Assembly: GCF_963678635.1 (NCBI RefSeq)
Contig: NW_026970743.1
Span: 1 to 38,032 of the forward strand
DNA length: 38,032 nucleotides
From: Symsagittifera roscoffensis
Lineage: Eukaryota > Xenacoelomorpha > Acoela > Convolutidae
Direction: 5' to 3'
The notes below the pieces were generated by a model. The model searched no databases, was not told the origin of the DNA, and saw only the letters and a program-made list of their open reading frames with translations. Both the position numbers and the translations under genes were made by a program. Position 1 is the stretch's first letter; each line of letters begins with the position of its first letter. This document shows, one piece after another, positions 11,036 to 21,602 of the stretch.

Positions 11036-12345
11036 TTGCTCCGACTTTTGAAGACAGTGACGATATATTTGCGCTCGGAGCAGTTTTTTTTCTTCCGAGA
11101 AAATTTCGACTTAATGAATAGCAAAATTTTTTGCAGCAATGTTTATTTATCCAACTTAATTAATTAATTGTGGTTTCTGTGATTCGCAGAGGATCTATGA
11201 AAGGCTATCTAGCCTGTCTAAGCATAGTCCGTTTCACTTATTTCCCCATACTCCAGACTGAGTTATTTTGTTGAGCAAAGCTCTTTTTTTGCGACTCAAG
11301 ACCGTTTTTCGCGTCTAGAGCTTGCACGTAATCGGTCAGGCTGTGGTAGACCTGAAGCTAGAGGTCAAGTGAGAGCTCGTCCTCACACACTATCATTGCC
11401 ATGGCAGGAGATCTAACGCACAATCTTACGATTTCAGTGTGAACGCCTTGCCACTATGCTAAATGTTTCTCCAACTAATATGCTTCTAGACGCTAAATGT
11501 ATTACTTTTTCCTTTACATAGACAGCGTGTGGAGAAAAGATTTTTGAAAGAAAATTGATCAAAATATCATAAAATTTTCATTTGTTTTTTTTTGAACACT
11601 TAATCAGTTTTTAAGCTCCAATAAGTAAACACTATTGTGAAATAATGAGCGATTGAAATAATCACGGTTTTGTCCTGATGCAAGGAATCTTATCTATATT
11701 TGAGGCTAAATGTTTATGTGTAACTGATTATTTAAGTAACTAAATATATATGCTTGGTGTAGATTTTTATATTCTGACCGATTTAGAGGATCGAAATAAA
11801 ATATTTGAACACAATGAAGTCATCGAACTAATGAAGATATCAACTTCTTGAGTTCAAAGGTTTAAAAAAGATATTTCACCTGTGATCATTTTTAGCAAAG
11901 TTTTAAGAGTTTGAAAACTGCCACTGCGGACATCTTCTGGACTAATTCAAGCCCGTTTTGAAGATTTCATTTTTAATGCTGAAAGCGCAACGCAATGTAT
12001 TTATGTAGATGAAGCGTTATTTTGAATTCAAAATTTTAAAAGAAATCAGCTGTTTTTTGGCAAGTTATAAGGCTTTGAAAATTGCTGATTTGGTCAATTT
12101 GGAATGTTTAATGCGCGATATCTTGCGTTCTTTTGACGCTGCTCATAAAGTATTTCCAATGGAGTTTGATTCAAACAATTTGATCGGTTAATACACTCTT
12201 TTAATATTTAAATTAGCGTGTGTGGTGATAAAGAGAAGATAAAACAGAAAAAAAAATCTGTAATTTTTTTCTTTTTTTCTACTATCGTAGACTTTTTTCG
12301 TCATTTTTAACGGGGCAGTCAGAACACTCAGGGCTGTTTGTTCTT
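11036..12345 (+). mobile_element. Two diverged family-B repeat units in tandem
   Basis: Unit 1 begins CTCCGACTTTTGAAGACAGT…GCTCGGAG near 11036. It contains the middle block CTTTACATAGACAGCGTGTGG near 11512 and a tail TTTTGTCCTGATGCAAGGAA near 11670. Unit 2 begins around 11765 (head decayed), has the block AAAAGATATTTCACCTGTGATCA near 11864 and a repeat of the middle near 12034 (GGTCAATTTGGAATGTTTAATGCGCGATAT). It ends with GGGCAGTCAGAACACTCAGGG at 12312-12332. A GC-richer stretch of about 300 bp (11170-11465) has no counterpart in other copies and is unexplained. Similarity is by eye to the clearer copy at 14758-15297. Confidence 0.5.
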
Positions 12346-12990
12346 GATTAAACCAGAAGCTACGCTATTTACCCAATCGCTCGATTTAATCATTGTCGCG
12401 GCATTTTTTTCCTATTCCTTTTTTCCTTTTTTCCGCCTTCAGTAAAGAACAAAAAAAGATGTGAATGTTTGCTGGTTTAACTACCGAAATCTCTCAAATA
12501 AACTGATTTTAACTTTTTTTTTCGGGATTAAATCAGAAGCTAAAGTTTTTACCAATTTCTCGTTTAATCGTAATACGACAACTGATTGTCGCGACACCTG
12601 ATTTTATTTTAAAAAAAAACGAAGTGAAGGTACATAAAAAGAGAGCTAAAGCATAGGTTATAGTTTTGAGACGCTATAATTTTTACTCAATCACTCAATT
12701 TAATTGTAATAAGACAACTTATTGTCGCGGCACTTGATTCCACCAATATCAAAAAACACAAAGGAAGTTAAATTTGGCTGTCTGAACCAATAATATAATA
12801 ACATAGCTCTAATAAGTTCGGCTCTGTTATTGATTAAACCAGCCAGCCGACTTTCACTTTTTTCATTTTTTTGGGTAAATCAGCAGCTAAAGATTTCTCC
12901 CACTCGCTTGATTTTACCGTAAAACACAACTGATTATCGGGCCTGCTGATTTGCTCAAAAACCATAAGGACAAGCAAAGTAAAGTCCGCT
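12346..12990. repeat. Tandem repeat, about four copies of a 130-180 bp unit
   Basis: The motif GATTAAACCAGAAGCTA…ACCCAATCGCTCGATTTAAT, then ATTGTCGCGGCA, recurs with variation near 12347, 12527, 12665 and 12833-12950 (for example GATTAAATCAGAAGCTAAAG and CTGATTGTCGCGACACCTGA). Each copy is followed by an A-rich stretch, AAGTAAAG/GAAGTTAA, then a GGTTTAAC or TAACATAGCT block. Decayed satellite-like array lying directly downstream of a family-B tail. No coding content. Confidence 0.7.
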
Positions 12991-13295
12991 TGTTTAACCG
13001 ATAACATAGCTTAAAGCAGATCAAAACGCGTCTTTTGAAAAAAGACACATTTTGATTATCGACTCTTTTTCCTCAGCCACCTCCCGTGAACAAAATTTCC
13101 TCAGTAAAATTTTGGAGGTGGGGGAGAAGAAAAAGAGCCAAATTATCTCACACGTGCGAAGTTCAGTAAATTGGCATTCTGCCTCTAATTTTGGGATAGA
13201 TTTTGAGCGCAGAATGATTAGCCTTCTATTTGTTAATAGAAAGCAAGATGCCACACTTTCCGCGAATAGTTATCACAGTTTAAATACCTTTCCAT

Positions 13296-13495
13296 CAGGG
13301 GCGGGGCTCTTTTTCCTTTTCCCCCCACCTCACAAAAGCATCAATTTTTGGTCTAAGGGGTGGTTTTACAAGGTTGATTATAAAGATCAAATATGTTTGC
13401 CATGGTCTAATTAGTCACCATTGGACAATGTGAACAGTAACTTGAATTATAAAAATTCGCAGGTGGGGGGAAAAGCAAAAAGAGCCAGGGGCGGA
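13296..13495. mobile_element. Small MITE with CTCTTTTTCC termini
   Basis: Left end GGGGCTCTTTTTCCTTTTCC then CCCCACCT; right end AGGTGGGGGGAAAAGCAAAA then AGAGCC, an imperfect terminal inverted repeat of about 28 bp. The interior carries CTAATTAGTCACCATTGGAC and AATGTGAACAGTAACTTGAA, which reappear inverted in the copy at 29201-29326. It abuts the hAT-type MITE starting at 13496, and its left end also overlaps a CAGGGGCGG motif. It has no coding capacity. Confidence 0.65.
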
Positions 13496-14335
13496 TCTAG
13501 GATTTTCTCGAGTCTCGAGGGGGGGGGGATTTTCAAAAAATTGTCGAAAATTTTGTCGAATTTTTTTTTGAGCTCTGCCAAAGCACTGTTTTATCCCTAT
13601 TTTGGCCAAATTTTCTGCACCGCAGGCAAAATTTTGAAAAGACTTTTCAAAAAAGGCGTTTTTGGGCACTTTTTGGAAAATTTTGACCAAAATATTGCGT
13701 TTTTTCGACGCGCGCTCACCCTTTCAAAACTAGTATATATTGACGCCAAAGGCGCTTTTACAAATTTTTTAGGGTCCATCACCAAAAATGGATATCTCAA
13801 AATAGTACAAAGAGGGTCCCATTGGGTCGGCAGGGGGTCGAATTCCTGAGGGAGGGAGTAGCAGGGAGATTGGCGCCATTTGATTTTCTTTTGATGTGTC
13901 TTTTTCCAAAAATTATCGACTCTTTTTCCTCTGCCACCCCTTTTCTAAAAAAGTGCCTAAAAACACCTTTTTTGGCCTTTTTCCATAAGTTTGCCTGCGG
14001 CGCAGAAAATTTGGTCAAATTTGGGTCTTTATAGTGGTTCGGGGGGGGGGGGGGCGTTAAACTGGAAAAGAGCCTAAAATTTTTCTAAAGGCGCCTTTGG
14101 CGCCAATATATACTAACTTTGAGGGGGAGCGCTCGCCAAAACAACGCGATTTTTTTGTCTGTTTTTTCAAAAATTTGCTCGCGGCGCAGAAAATTTTGCC
14201 AAAATAGGGGCAAAACAGTGCTTTGGGAGAGCTCAAAAAATCAATTTGGTCGACCTAACAAAAAAGTCGACAAAATTTTCAAATTTTTTTTTGAAAATCC
14301 GCCTCCCATCAAGAAATTCTTAGATCCGCGCCGCG
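13496..14335. mobile_element. hAT-type MITE, head-to-head pair
   Basis: The left half (13496-13850) matches the MITE at 24983-25426 in the same orientation: CAGGGGCGGATCTAGGATTT, the GCGCGCTC block, GGCGCCAAAGGCGC-like block and GGGTCGAATTCCTGA. The right part (about 14060-14335) matches the first 280 bp of the same family in reverse: CCTTTGGCGCCAATATATAC, CGGCGCAGAAAATTTTGCCA, GAGAGCTC, then AAATCCGCC and TTAGATCCGC. The whole is therefore a large imperfect inverted repeat. The AAAAATTATCGACTCTTTTT stretch at 13907 also occurs near 13053 (TTGATTATCGACTCTTTTTC), so older copies of another repeat are interleaved. Open frames here are repeat-derived. Confidence 0.7.
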
Positions 14336-14757
14336 CATGGCGTCAAAGTTTTAGGGTCAAATCGCAAAAATTGGATGTCGTCAAGCAGACTCAAAGGACT
14401 CCGTAAATCCACACCTGCTGAAAAATTAAGATAATTAAGCGTCTCGATTTCTTCATTGGATTTGTATTTCAATTAATTTTTTCCTTCAAATTAAAGCTTT
14501 ATAGGTAAAAAAGCATAATAAGTAAAACAGATGTTTTTGTGCGATTCGGTTTTTTTTCCACCATGAAGAATGAGGAGTAATGCTTTCTTTGGATGTGATT
14601 CAGTTTTGTAGATGTTTTTTTCACGCATTATCCGAAACCACAAATCATCAGAATGGATCGAGTAATATATCATATTGAGTTTTTGTCAGTCGTTATTCGA
14701 ACACAAAAATGCTTTAATATCATATATAGGGTTTGAGTTTTGAGCTTTTTAGTACAA

Positions 14758-15297
14758 CTTTTTTGTTCCGACTTTCGATACGAAAGTAACGGAATATTTG
14801 TGCTCGGGGTGGGTTTTTTTTTCTTCAGACAAATTTCGACTTTTTAACTAGCCATTTTTGACGGAATTTTGTTACATCATTCGAAAGGTATTGTTGTCCT
14901 GAGCTCAAATTTGAAAAGATATTTCACCTGAGATCATTTTTCGTAAAGTTATGGGGGTTTAAAGATTGCCATTTTGGCCAATTTGGGACAATTAACGCGC
15001 GATATATTTCGCGCTATTAACGCGTAAGCGGAGAGTTAATCCGTCTTAAAATCGTTCCAAATTGGTTAAAAGAAGCTTATGTGCCTTAATTGATTTGTTA
15101 CAAGGAGCGAAATCTATCCGTTTGTACTTTGTATGGCGTGTGGGGGGATGATTTTCAGAAAAAATTTCAAATTTTAGAAAATTTTTTTTTGATTTTGTTT
15201 TATTTCATTGAGTTTTTAAATGTTATTACTGCTCTATAAACCTTAAAAGGCAGTCGGAACATTCAGGGTTTCGCCCTGATACGAGCAGTCTTGTTCG
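14758..15297 (+). mobile_element. Family-B repeat, full-length reference unit
   Basis: Best single copy in the window. The head is TTGTTCCGACTTTCGATACG (GTTCCGACT at 14765-14773). The interior has AAAGATATTTCACCTGAGAT, ATTAACGCGCGATATATTTC and GGCGTGTGGGG. The tail is GGCAGTCGGAAC (to 15260), followed by the hairpin TCAGGGTTTCGCCCTGA (15263-15279) and ATACGAGCAGTCTTGTTC. GTTCCGACT at the head and AGTCGGAAC in the tail are subterminal inverted repeats. No ORF. These features recall non-autonomous Helentron-type (HINE) elements; a DNA transposon of another class, or a dispersed satellite, remains possible. Confidence 0.75.
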
Positions 15298-18200
15298 GTT
15301 TTGTTCTTGAGTTTTCGTTTTTCTTGATCAATTTCTGAAGACAACCGAAATCGAAAATGATTAATTTTGTATTGCATTCCCAACAACGTGGTTGCAATAT
15401 ATATTCAGTAGAATAGCATTGAAATGTTGTAGTCACATTCTCGGGAGGAATTGTGGATCTACTTAACATTCTGATTGGTCGAAAAATCGACCATTTTGAT
15501 CTACTTAACGACACCCCCCCCCTTCTTCATAGGGGTGGAGATTGTTAAATAGATCCGGAATTGTAGCTCGCAAAATCAGTTAACGCCACAAACAACCTTC
15601 GTACAGATTTGATGTTTCCTAAGTCAAAATGAAGTCTCGTAAGTCATTCTTTGAGCTGCTGTACTTGAAAAAAAAACTGCTAAAACCTTTTTTTCGCTCT
15701 TTGAAAAATTGTTAACATATTTTTCTTTTGACTAGATGAGTTGCAGACGCCGATTAACTTTCTATTTTATGAAAGTAACAAAAATGAAGGGTAATTTTTA
15801 TACTTAATTTGCTAATTTTTTAATGTTAACTTTCATCACCATTTGAAGAAAAAAAACTCTTCCTTTTTTCCATATTTTTGCTTTCATAATTCTTTTTTAT
15901 CATAACTAACATTTTTTTCTGTTTTTAAGCTAATTGTTCTTCTAAGCTTTCAGAACTTAGTAGGGAGTTATTGAAAACATAGCGGTGCGCTTCTATTTTG
16001 AAAACAGATAAAAAGTTGTATACTTATTATGTGATAGTTTTTTGCTTTTTACTTGAAATTTTAGGCAGCTTTTTTCAGTCACCAATTAAAAGCAAAAAAT
16101 AAATGTGGGCTTTGAAAAAAGTATAAAAGAAGTATTCAGGTTTGAACTGAAAAATTTTTGTGTTTCCGCTTTTCGTCATGTTTAAATTGTCTTTACTAAG
16201 CAGATTTGCTTTTAAAAATCTTGTAGACAATGTTTTTCTTCATGTACTTTTTTTGTAAAACAAACCCTGCTTTTGGGCAAAAAATGAGTTTACATGAAAA
16301 AGTCAAGTGGCATAGTTAATTTTTCATATGTAGAAGCCAGTTCTTGCATTTTTTGCCTATTTTGTTTGGCGGCTGTATTCGGTGTCAATGATTATCTGCT
16401 AGTTAAAAAAGATAGTTTTTTATAGCATTGTCAATGCGTCTGAATTTTCTGTAGCACATTTATCTAAATGAAGCGCTTAAGCTATTCCATTTTTTAAATA
16501 TAAACACTATTATTGTCCTAGTTTTTCTGAAACCAACATCGGCCATTACCATTTACACTTTAAAAACATCTTATAGTTTTGTTTATTTGTTTTCTTAATT
16601 TCTTGCATACTCAGTTGAAGGAAAAATGCCTCTTATACGATTTTGTTAATCAAAGTGCTTCCCAGGCTCTCCAGTTGTGGAATTGTACGAGTAGCGCTTT
16701 CGGGTTTATGGTGGTCAACCTGGTTAATGCGAGCATTGCCATCTATCTGCACCATTAATTTAAGTCATCACCTCAATTTGTCAACTTCTTTCGATACATT
16801 TCAACCCGCATGGTGAACTAATTTTTCTTTTTTTTTGAAGCTCTAAAAGGACCTAAACATATCGAATACTACTAGCCAAAAATATATATACGGTAACTTT
16901 GCCTGGATCAGCTAATCAATTGACGGGATTGAGTTATATTCATGTGGATTTGGTTTTTTTTTCCAGTCAAAAGCGGTCAAAGGAAGCATTAAGTTAAGCT
17001 CGTATCAATAGTTCAGTCAAGCTAACCTAATTACAATCAAAATACCCTCAATATTTGTGTCTTAAATTTTTCATATTTTGCAATATAAGGAAGCCCTCTT
17101 GACAATAGCTATTTATATTAGAAAAGATACGAGGTAAAGGAATATTTTGATTCCAATTGACGGAATATTTTTTGATTAGAATTTTTCTTTTCAGTTTGAA
17201 ATTTAAATCAAGCCTCTGGCAGAATACACCTTTGTTTCTTCTCATGTTCATACATTGCTGCTTGTTAATTGTTCTAAGTGCGCAGAAACTTTGATTTGAA
17301 GATCCTATTAAATCAAAAAAAAACTCGTTTCAACTATATTTTAGGTCAAAACATTCAAAAACAAAACTGAGATAGTAAAAGCGAATGTTGATTGGAATGG
17401 TATCAGTGGCTTTGTACGAGAGCGTTTTGGACAAAAGCGTGTTTCTGAATATTTTTTGAAGTTATCTTGAGTTCTTTAGTTTTTTGGAAATCCACGAAGT
17501 GCCATAAAACTCCAATGAACTTTTTGAGCCCCATTTTCGCTTTAAGAAATAGAACCTTTTGTTGAGCCGCAACTTCGTTTTAAGAATGAAACTTTTTTTG
17601 AGCTGCAACTTCGTTTTAAGAAATGGAAAGCCCTCTAAAAAGCGCCTTTAAAGTAATCTCAAATTAAGCGGCGAAAGATTTCATCTATTTGTTGTCTACC
17701 AAAAAGGAAAACCCTTAGAAAAGTTTTTTAGTCAAAAGTTAGATTAGGGGTTATATTTTGGGGGAGGGGGAAATAATACACTCGCCCAAATAAACTAATG
17801 GCAGCTGCAAATTTTTTTTCGATGTGGGCGGACTTTTTAGTGCCAATTTTTGTGGAGTTTGGTAATGTGGGCGGTATTGACTGTGTTAAAAAGTTAAATT
17901 AAGGAATTACCAGAGAAAATAACATCACTAAATAATTCATTTCTTTTACAAAACATTCTGTTTCAAAAAAATTGCGATCTTTCTATTCTCCGCGTCACGT
18001 CCATTAAACTATTGATCGGAACAACCTGCGCTCTATACAGATGCAGCTTCCTTTGTCTTTTTGTGAAGTTTTTTTGTGTTTTTTTAATCGTAAGAAATAA
18101 ATTGAAGCAGAAACATCAATTTTGGCCTTGTAGTTCCGCCTTTTTCCTTTTGCTGTTGACACTTGTTTAAATCATCCTGCGAGTTCGATTGTGGAATCTA

Positions 18201-18363
18201 CTCTTTAGATTTTACAGCGGAAACGACTTTTTGCATCTATAATTAAATTGGGCTGCGCTTATTGTTGGTACAATTAAATAGAATACGCTGCTACATCGAT
18301 TTTCAATCTTAATTTATCCTTTCTAAATATTAGATTTCAATTCGAATAAGTCTCTTAGTAAAC
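15298..18363. other. Gene-free spacer upstream of receptor exon B
   Basis: Three kb of AT-rich sequence without recognisable exons. At 15455-15556 a small nested set occurs: GGATCTACTTAAC, the palindrome TGGTCGAAAAATCGACCA, GATCTACTTAAC again, and the inverse GTTAAATAGATCC. This looks like a tiny decayed inverted-repeat element with a C run. AACTTCGTTTTAAGAA occurs twice near 17569 and 17606. No promoter for exon B is evident by eye. Confidence 0.55.
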
Positions 18364-18616
18364 ATGACCCAAATTAAAACGCGTTTACTTACCATCCTTT
18401 TAAATTTGCTCAAAATTTGTGCTGATACATCTTCTCCCTTCCTTCCACTCCCCCATGATTATAACAAGTCGTTTCGTCCCGGTTATTGGGATGGGGAGTC
18501 AACCGACGTGCAAACGGGACTCCAGTTGATATCATTTGGCCCGGTGGACGAGAAGAACTCGCGTGTCACTACTGAGATATACCTGCGGTTTCTCTGGAGG
18601 GAACCAGATCTTGCCG
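18364..18616 (+). CDS. Receptor 5' exon B: signal peptide and start of Cys-loop channel subunit
   Basis: ATG at 18364; 84 codons plus one base, ending at the phase-1 donor GCCG|GTTAGT, where the frame hits TAG at once. It encodes a signal peptide (MTQIKTRLLTILLNLLKICA), then PLPHDYNKSFRPGYWDGEST, the LBD core GLQLISFGPVDEKNSRV and beta2 TTEIYLRFLW with its conserved Trp, ending REPDLAG. It aligns without gaps to the exon at 31751 from DY onward and with exons 13-256/636-773 across their intron. Codons for FGPVDEK differ at synonymous sites from both other copies, a sign of old duplication under protein-level constraint. An in-frame TAG just upstream, in a TATTAG|ATTTC context, fits a splice acceptor before the start (5'-UTR intron or trans-splicing). 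The rest of the receptor was not found downstream. Confidence 0.85.
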
Positions 18617-19182
18617 GTTAGTTAACGATAACGATCAGCAGTTATATAAAGTTTCATCACCTGATCGTATATTTAACAATTTTTAAACAGTTTTATTCTG
18701 TTTGCCATTTATTTTTATTTTTTTTTTGGTTTTCTCGAAACAATGTGATAACTGAAACTTTTTGTGTCCCTCCTCACGGATTGAACATCCAGAGTGTCCC
18801 CCTTTTTTGTCAAATCTTAATGCATCCATTTTTGACTGATCGAATAATTTTGAGGCTCTGCTCGCAATTTGCAACGCACTCATCAAAAAGAAGCTGATAA
18901 GGTCATTTTTGGACTGCTTTTTTCCAGGATAAATGTTGGGGAGGGGAGTCAACTGTTGATCGGGTAGAAACAGTACTATGGTTGTAAATTTTGAAAAATG
19001 CAAAACAAGACCAAACTTAGATAAGACAAATTCATTATCAATGTAGTGTAACTTGTTTTTTTAAACAACTGCCAAAGTCAAAGATCCACGATAAAAAAAT
19101 TGAAAGTTACTGCTAATTCAAATTTAAAAACTCCAAATCTAACGCTAATTCGTCAATTTTTTTACAAGTACCGCTTGAGTTT
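18617..19182. other. Start of long intron after receptor exon B
   Basis: Non-coding by eye. Starts with the donor GTTAGTTAAC. Contains T runs and no repeat family that I can match. Short open frames on the - strand are Lys/Phe-rich and have no recognisable motif. Confidence 0.5.
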
Positions 19183-19650
19183 TAATCCCTAAAGAGATAT
19201 GGTATTGTATTCGCGTCGCGAAACAAAGAGTGTAACTCTAAGCCCAAAGTACCCTGTGTAAAACTAAACTACCGGACAAAAACTATCGCAGAACTCTTGT
19301 GTCTTTTTCATGCCCATCACTGAAAACTGCAATTGTACATCTAAAACAGCCAAACGCACGATAGAGGTCCTTAATGAGTTTTCAGGTTCAAACTGGGCTA
19401 ATTAGGAGAGATTATCAGTTTTACCTACAAAGATTTTATGTCACCGATCCTGCAAATAGGATAAAACGCAGCTCTCGGGATAGGAACCGCGTGTAATTAG
19501 ATGAGTCCCACCGACCACTTACATCAGAGTGCAAATTACTTAATATCGAACACGCACAAAGTACTTGCATCTCAAGGCGTAGTTGCCAATACTCCGTCGC
19601 GTCGCTAAACAAGGTCAAATCTTAACCATACTTATCTTCAACCACCACGC
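19183..19650 (-). pseudogene. Decayed Ty3/Gypsy-type reverse transcriptase fragment
   Basis: Read on the - strand, several pieces occur in RT order and at about RT spacing. VVEDKYG and LTLFSDATEYWQLRLE (about 19645-19570) resemble the VED…FS..DA..GYWQI/RL block. RELRFILFAGSVT (about 19470-19436) resembles the RYRF.RLPFG..S block. CTIAVFSDGHEKDTRVLR (19339-19286) resembles the [YF]xDD-I-x-V-F/Y…EEHD.RL block, with the catalytic DD lost. GLELHSLFRDANTIPYLF (about 19241-19188) resembles G-L-x-L-N…F..YLG. The pieces lie in different frames and are separated by stops, so it is an inactive relic. Upstream (19650-20050) is comparably GC-richer and may hold more of the element. The family call rests on motif memory, not a database search. 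Confidence 0.5.
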
Positions 19651-21033
19651 AAGCCTAAACATCAAAGACGTTTATAGAGAGATGTCGACCAATCAGTGGC
19701 AAACAAGTTTCACTACTTTAACGGCTAAAACTCATTAAAAAGGTTCTTAGAAACAACCATTTTCAAATCTTTAGGCGCAACCTTTGCCCAAATTAGATCA
19801 AGATATAACCCCTTCCTAAAATTTTACGTGAATAGTAGGATAGACCGAAACGTACCTCCCGAAACTGTCCTTTTTACCCTGCTCACCACACAGGGCTCCA
19901 TTTATTTAACTGTCCCCAAAACAGGACTAACTTGACTTTGAAAATGGAGTCCTTGGACTCGGCGAGAGCATGCCGGACGCGGATCTGACAATGGGCTAAT
20001 AACAGCGACAAAAACTAGCTAAAAAACTTGACAATTTCATCCCCCTCGAGGTAAACCGAGATTTGACTTTGCGATTGAGGATGAATCTTGCTTCATAATC
20101 CTATATTTTTGTAGGTTATTCGGATTCTAAAATGACAGCAACAGTAACGTTACTGAAGATCGTGAAGGAAATTAAAAGTTTAACTCTGGTTTTTGCCTGA
20201 TTCATCAGGGGGAAAGCACTGATTTAGCGGTGGAATTTTCAGCGCTGAGATTTTCATTTATTTGTGCATAACGCAATTCTGAGGAAGCCTTCAAGGAAAA
20301 AACACTATATCCAAAATGATTCACAGTTGGAGCTTGGATTGTATAAATCATCACGAAAATTTAACGTTTATTCAACATTTTTTCGATCGAGTCTGTCTAG
20401 ACACAGTCTTACCGCCGAAACAATCGCAAACAACTTTTTTTGATGTCACCAGCGACGGAATTTTTTTGCCTGATCGCAAACACCTGGAAGTCAAAAGAAA
20501 TTTCGAGTTTGGTCGGAGTAGCTTGTACATGAACGTCGGAGTAGCTTGCTGCAAATAGTGCTGTAAAAACAAATTATAACAGAAACATTATTCTTATTCA
20601 CTATCTCATATTAGTTAAATTTGAGTTCGGTCGGTTAATACACAATTGCATTGCTGTTCATTTTTCATCATTAAACATCATCAGCACAGAGGTTTATATG
20701 CTTACAACTTATACTTTGATAATAAAAATTCAAATATATGGGATTTGATGCTTCATCAATGATCCCATATCAAGATCCGCGTGAGATCTGCTCCGAGATC
20801 ATATGAATTGCTGAGATTCATTTTTACGAACCCTTCTTGAACCATCCTTTCTAAAATCAAACCTACTAACCGATTCCAATTCTACTAACCGCTAGCCTTA
20901 GATTGTTTTTTCAGATTGTCTCACACAAGCTCCGCTGAAAGGTGAGGAAAATTAATTTAAGCAAGGTGTTTTTCAAAGATTTTATCTATTATACTCTAAT
21001 CGAGTTTTGCGATATTCTTAGTTTGATTTTGCA
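19651..21033. other. Spacer with retroelement flank, hairpin and candidate microexon
   Basis: 19651-20050 is less AT-rich than the surroundings and probably belongs to the decayed retroelement. An 80-codon + strand frame at 20316-20558 resembles nothing I know; it contains GTCGGAGTAGCTTG twice (about 20513 and 20535). A strong short hairpin lies at 20736-20770. A 27-nt stretch at 20915-20941 has good splice-site flanks (see findings). No receptor WxPD block. Confidence 0.5.
20736..20770. repeat. Short perfect hairpin
   Basis: ATATGGGATTTGATG, loop CTT, then CATCAATGATCCCATAT. The two arms pair over 15 bp, interrupted only by a 2-nt bulge (TG). Too short for a typical animal pre-miRNA; the function is unknown. 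Confidence 0.8.
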
Positions 21034-21122
21034 GTCTTTTCATGCCTGGATGCAGTCATGAAAACACTGAAGAATCAAAACGAAGACTATCACAACACTC
21101 TATTAATGTTTTGTATGAAAAA

Positions 21123-21602
21123 ACAAGACTGTTCGTATATCAGGGCAAAGCCCTGAATGTCTCGATTGTCCCTCAATTCATATCGAATACTTTTTGGGAA
21201 AAAATATTGAAAACCTATACATTTCGGACCATACAAAAATGTGAATTGCTGAGTCGTATGAAATTAATACGACCGATCCAATTAGCTAGCCTCAATTCAA
21301 TTTGGAACCATTTTTTTTGGCAAGATAATTTGCCACACATAAATAATTCGCGTTACGCTCTCAGCAATATGAAAAAGTTCTTCAAAACTCACATGGTTTA
21401 GTCCGGAACATGGCCAAATTGGCAACTTTCATTCAAACCCTCCAAAACTTAACAAAAAACAATCGGAGGTAGAATATCTATTCAAATTTGAACTCAGGAA
21501 GTCGATATCTCAGGACTATTATTTCGGTCGGCAAAAATTGACTGAATGAAAAAAACCACACCGAGCTTAAATATTCTTTTTTCCTCAAAAGTTGGAACAG
21601 AA
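21123..21602 (-). mobile_element. Family-B repeat, minus-oriented copy (second subtype)
   Basis: On the + strand it opens with the inverted tail ACAAGACTGTTCGTATATCA then GGGCAAAGCCCTGA, and closes with the inverted head AAAAGTTGGAAC (21591-21602). The interior (ACGACCGATCCAATTAGCTA, ACATGGCCAAATTGGCAACT) matches the copy at 34859-35215 better than that at 14758-15297, so at least two subtypes exist. The 119-codon open frame at 21042-21401 reads through it and is not a gene. Confidence 0.7.

Noticed and set aside
13421-13849. 142-codon + strand open frame
   Set aside because: It lies wholly in MITE sequence, and the same blocks recur in other frames in the copies at 24983 and 25735.
20316-20558. 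80-codon frame with FLPDRKHLEV, considered as a receptor WxPD exon
   Set aside because: There is no Trp before the PD, the sequence does not match the loop-A region, and no suitable acceptor keeps the frame.
20736-20770. microRNA precursor
   Set aside because: The stem is only 15 bp and too short for a typical animal pre-miRNA; recorded as a hairpin only.
21042-21401. 119-codon + strand frame ending NNSRYALSNMKKFFKTHMV
   Set aside because: It reads through a minus-oriented family-B repeat; the homologous copy at 34859-35215 is not open in that frame.
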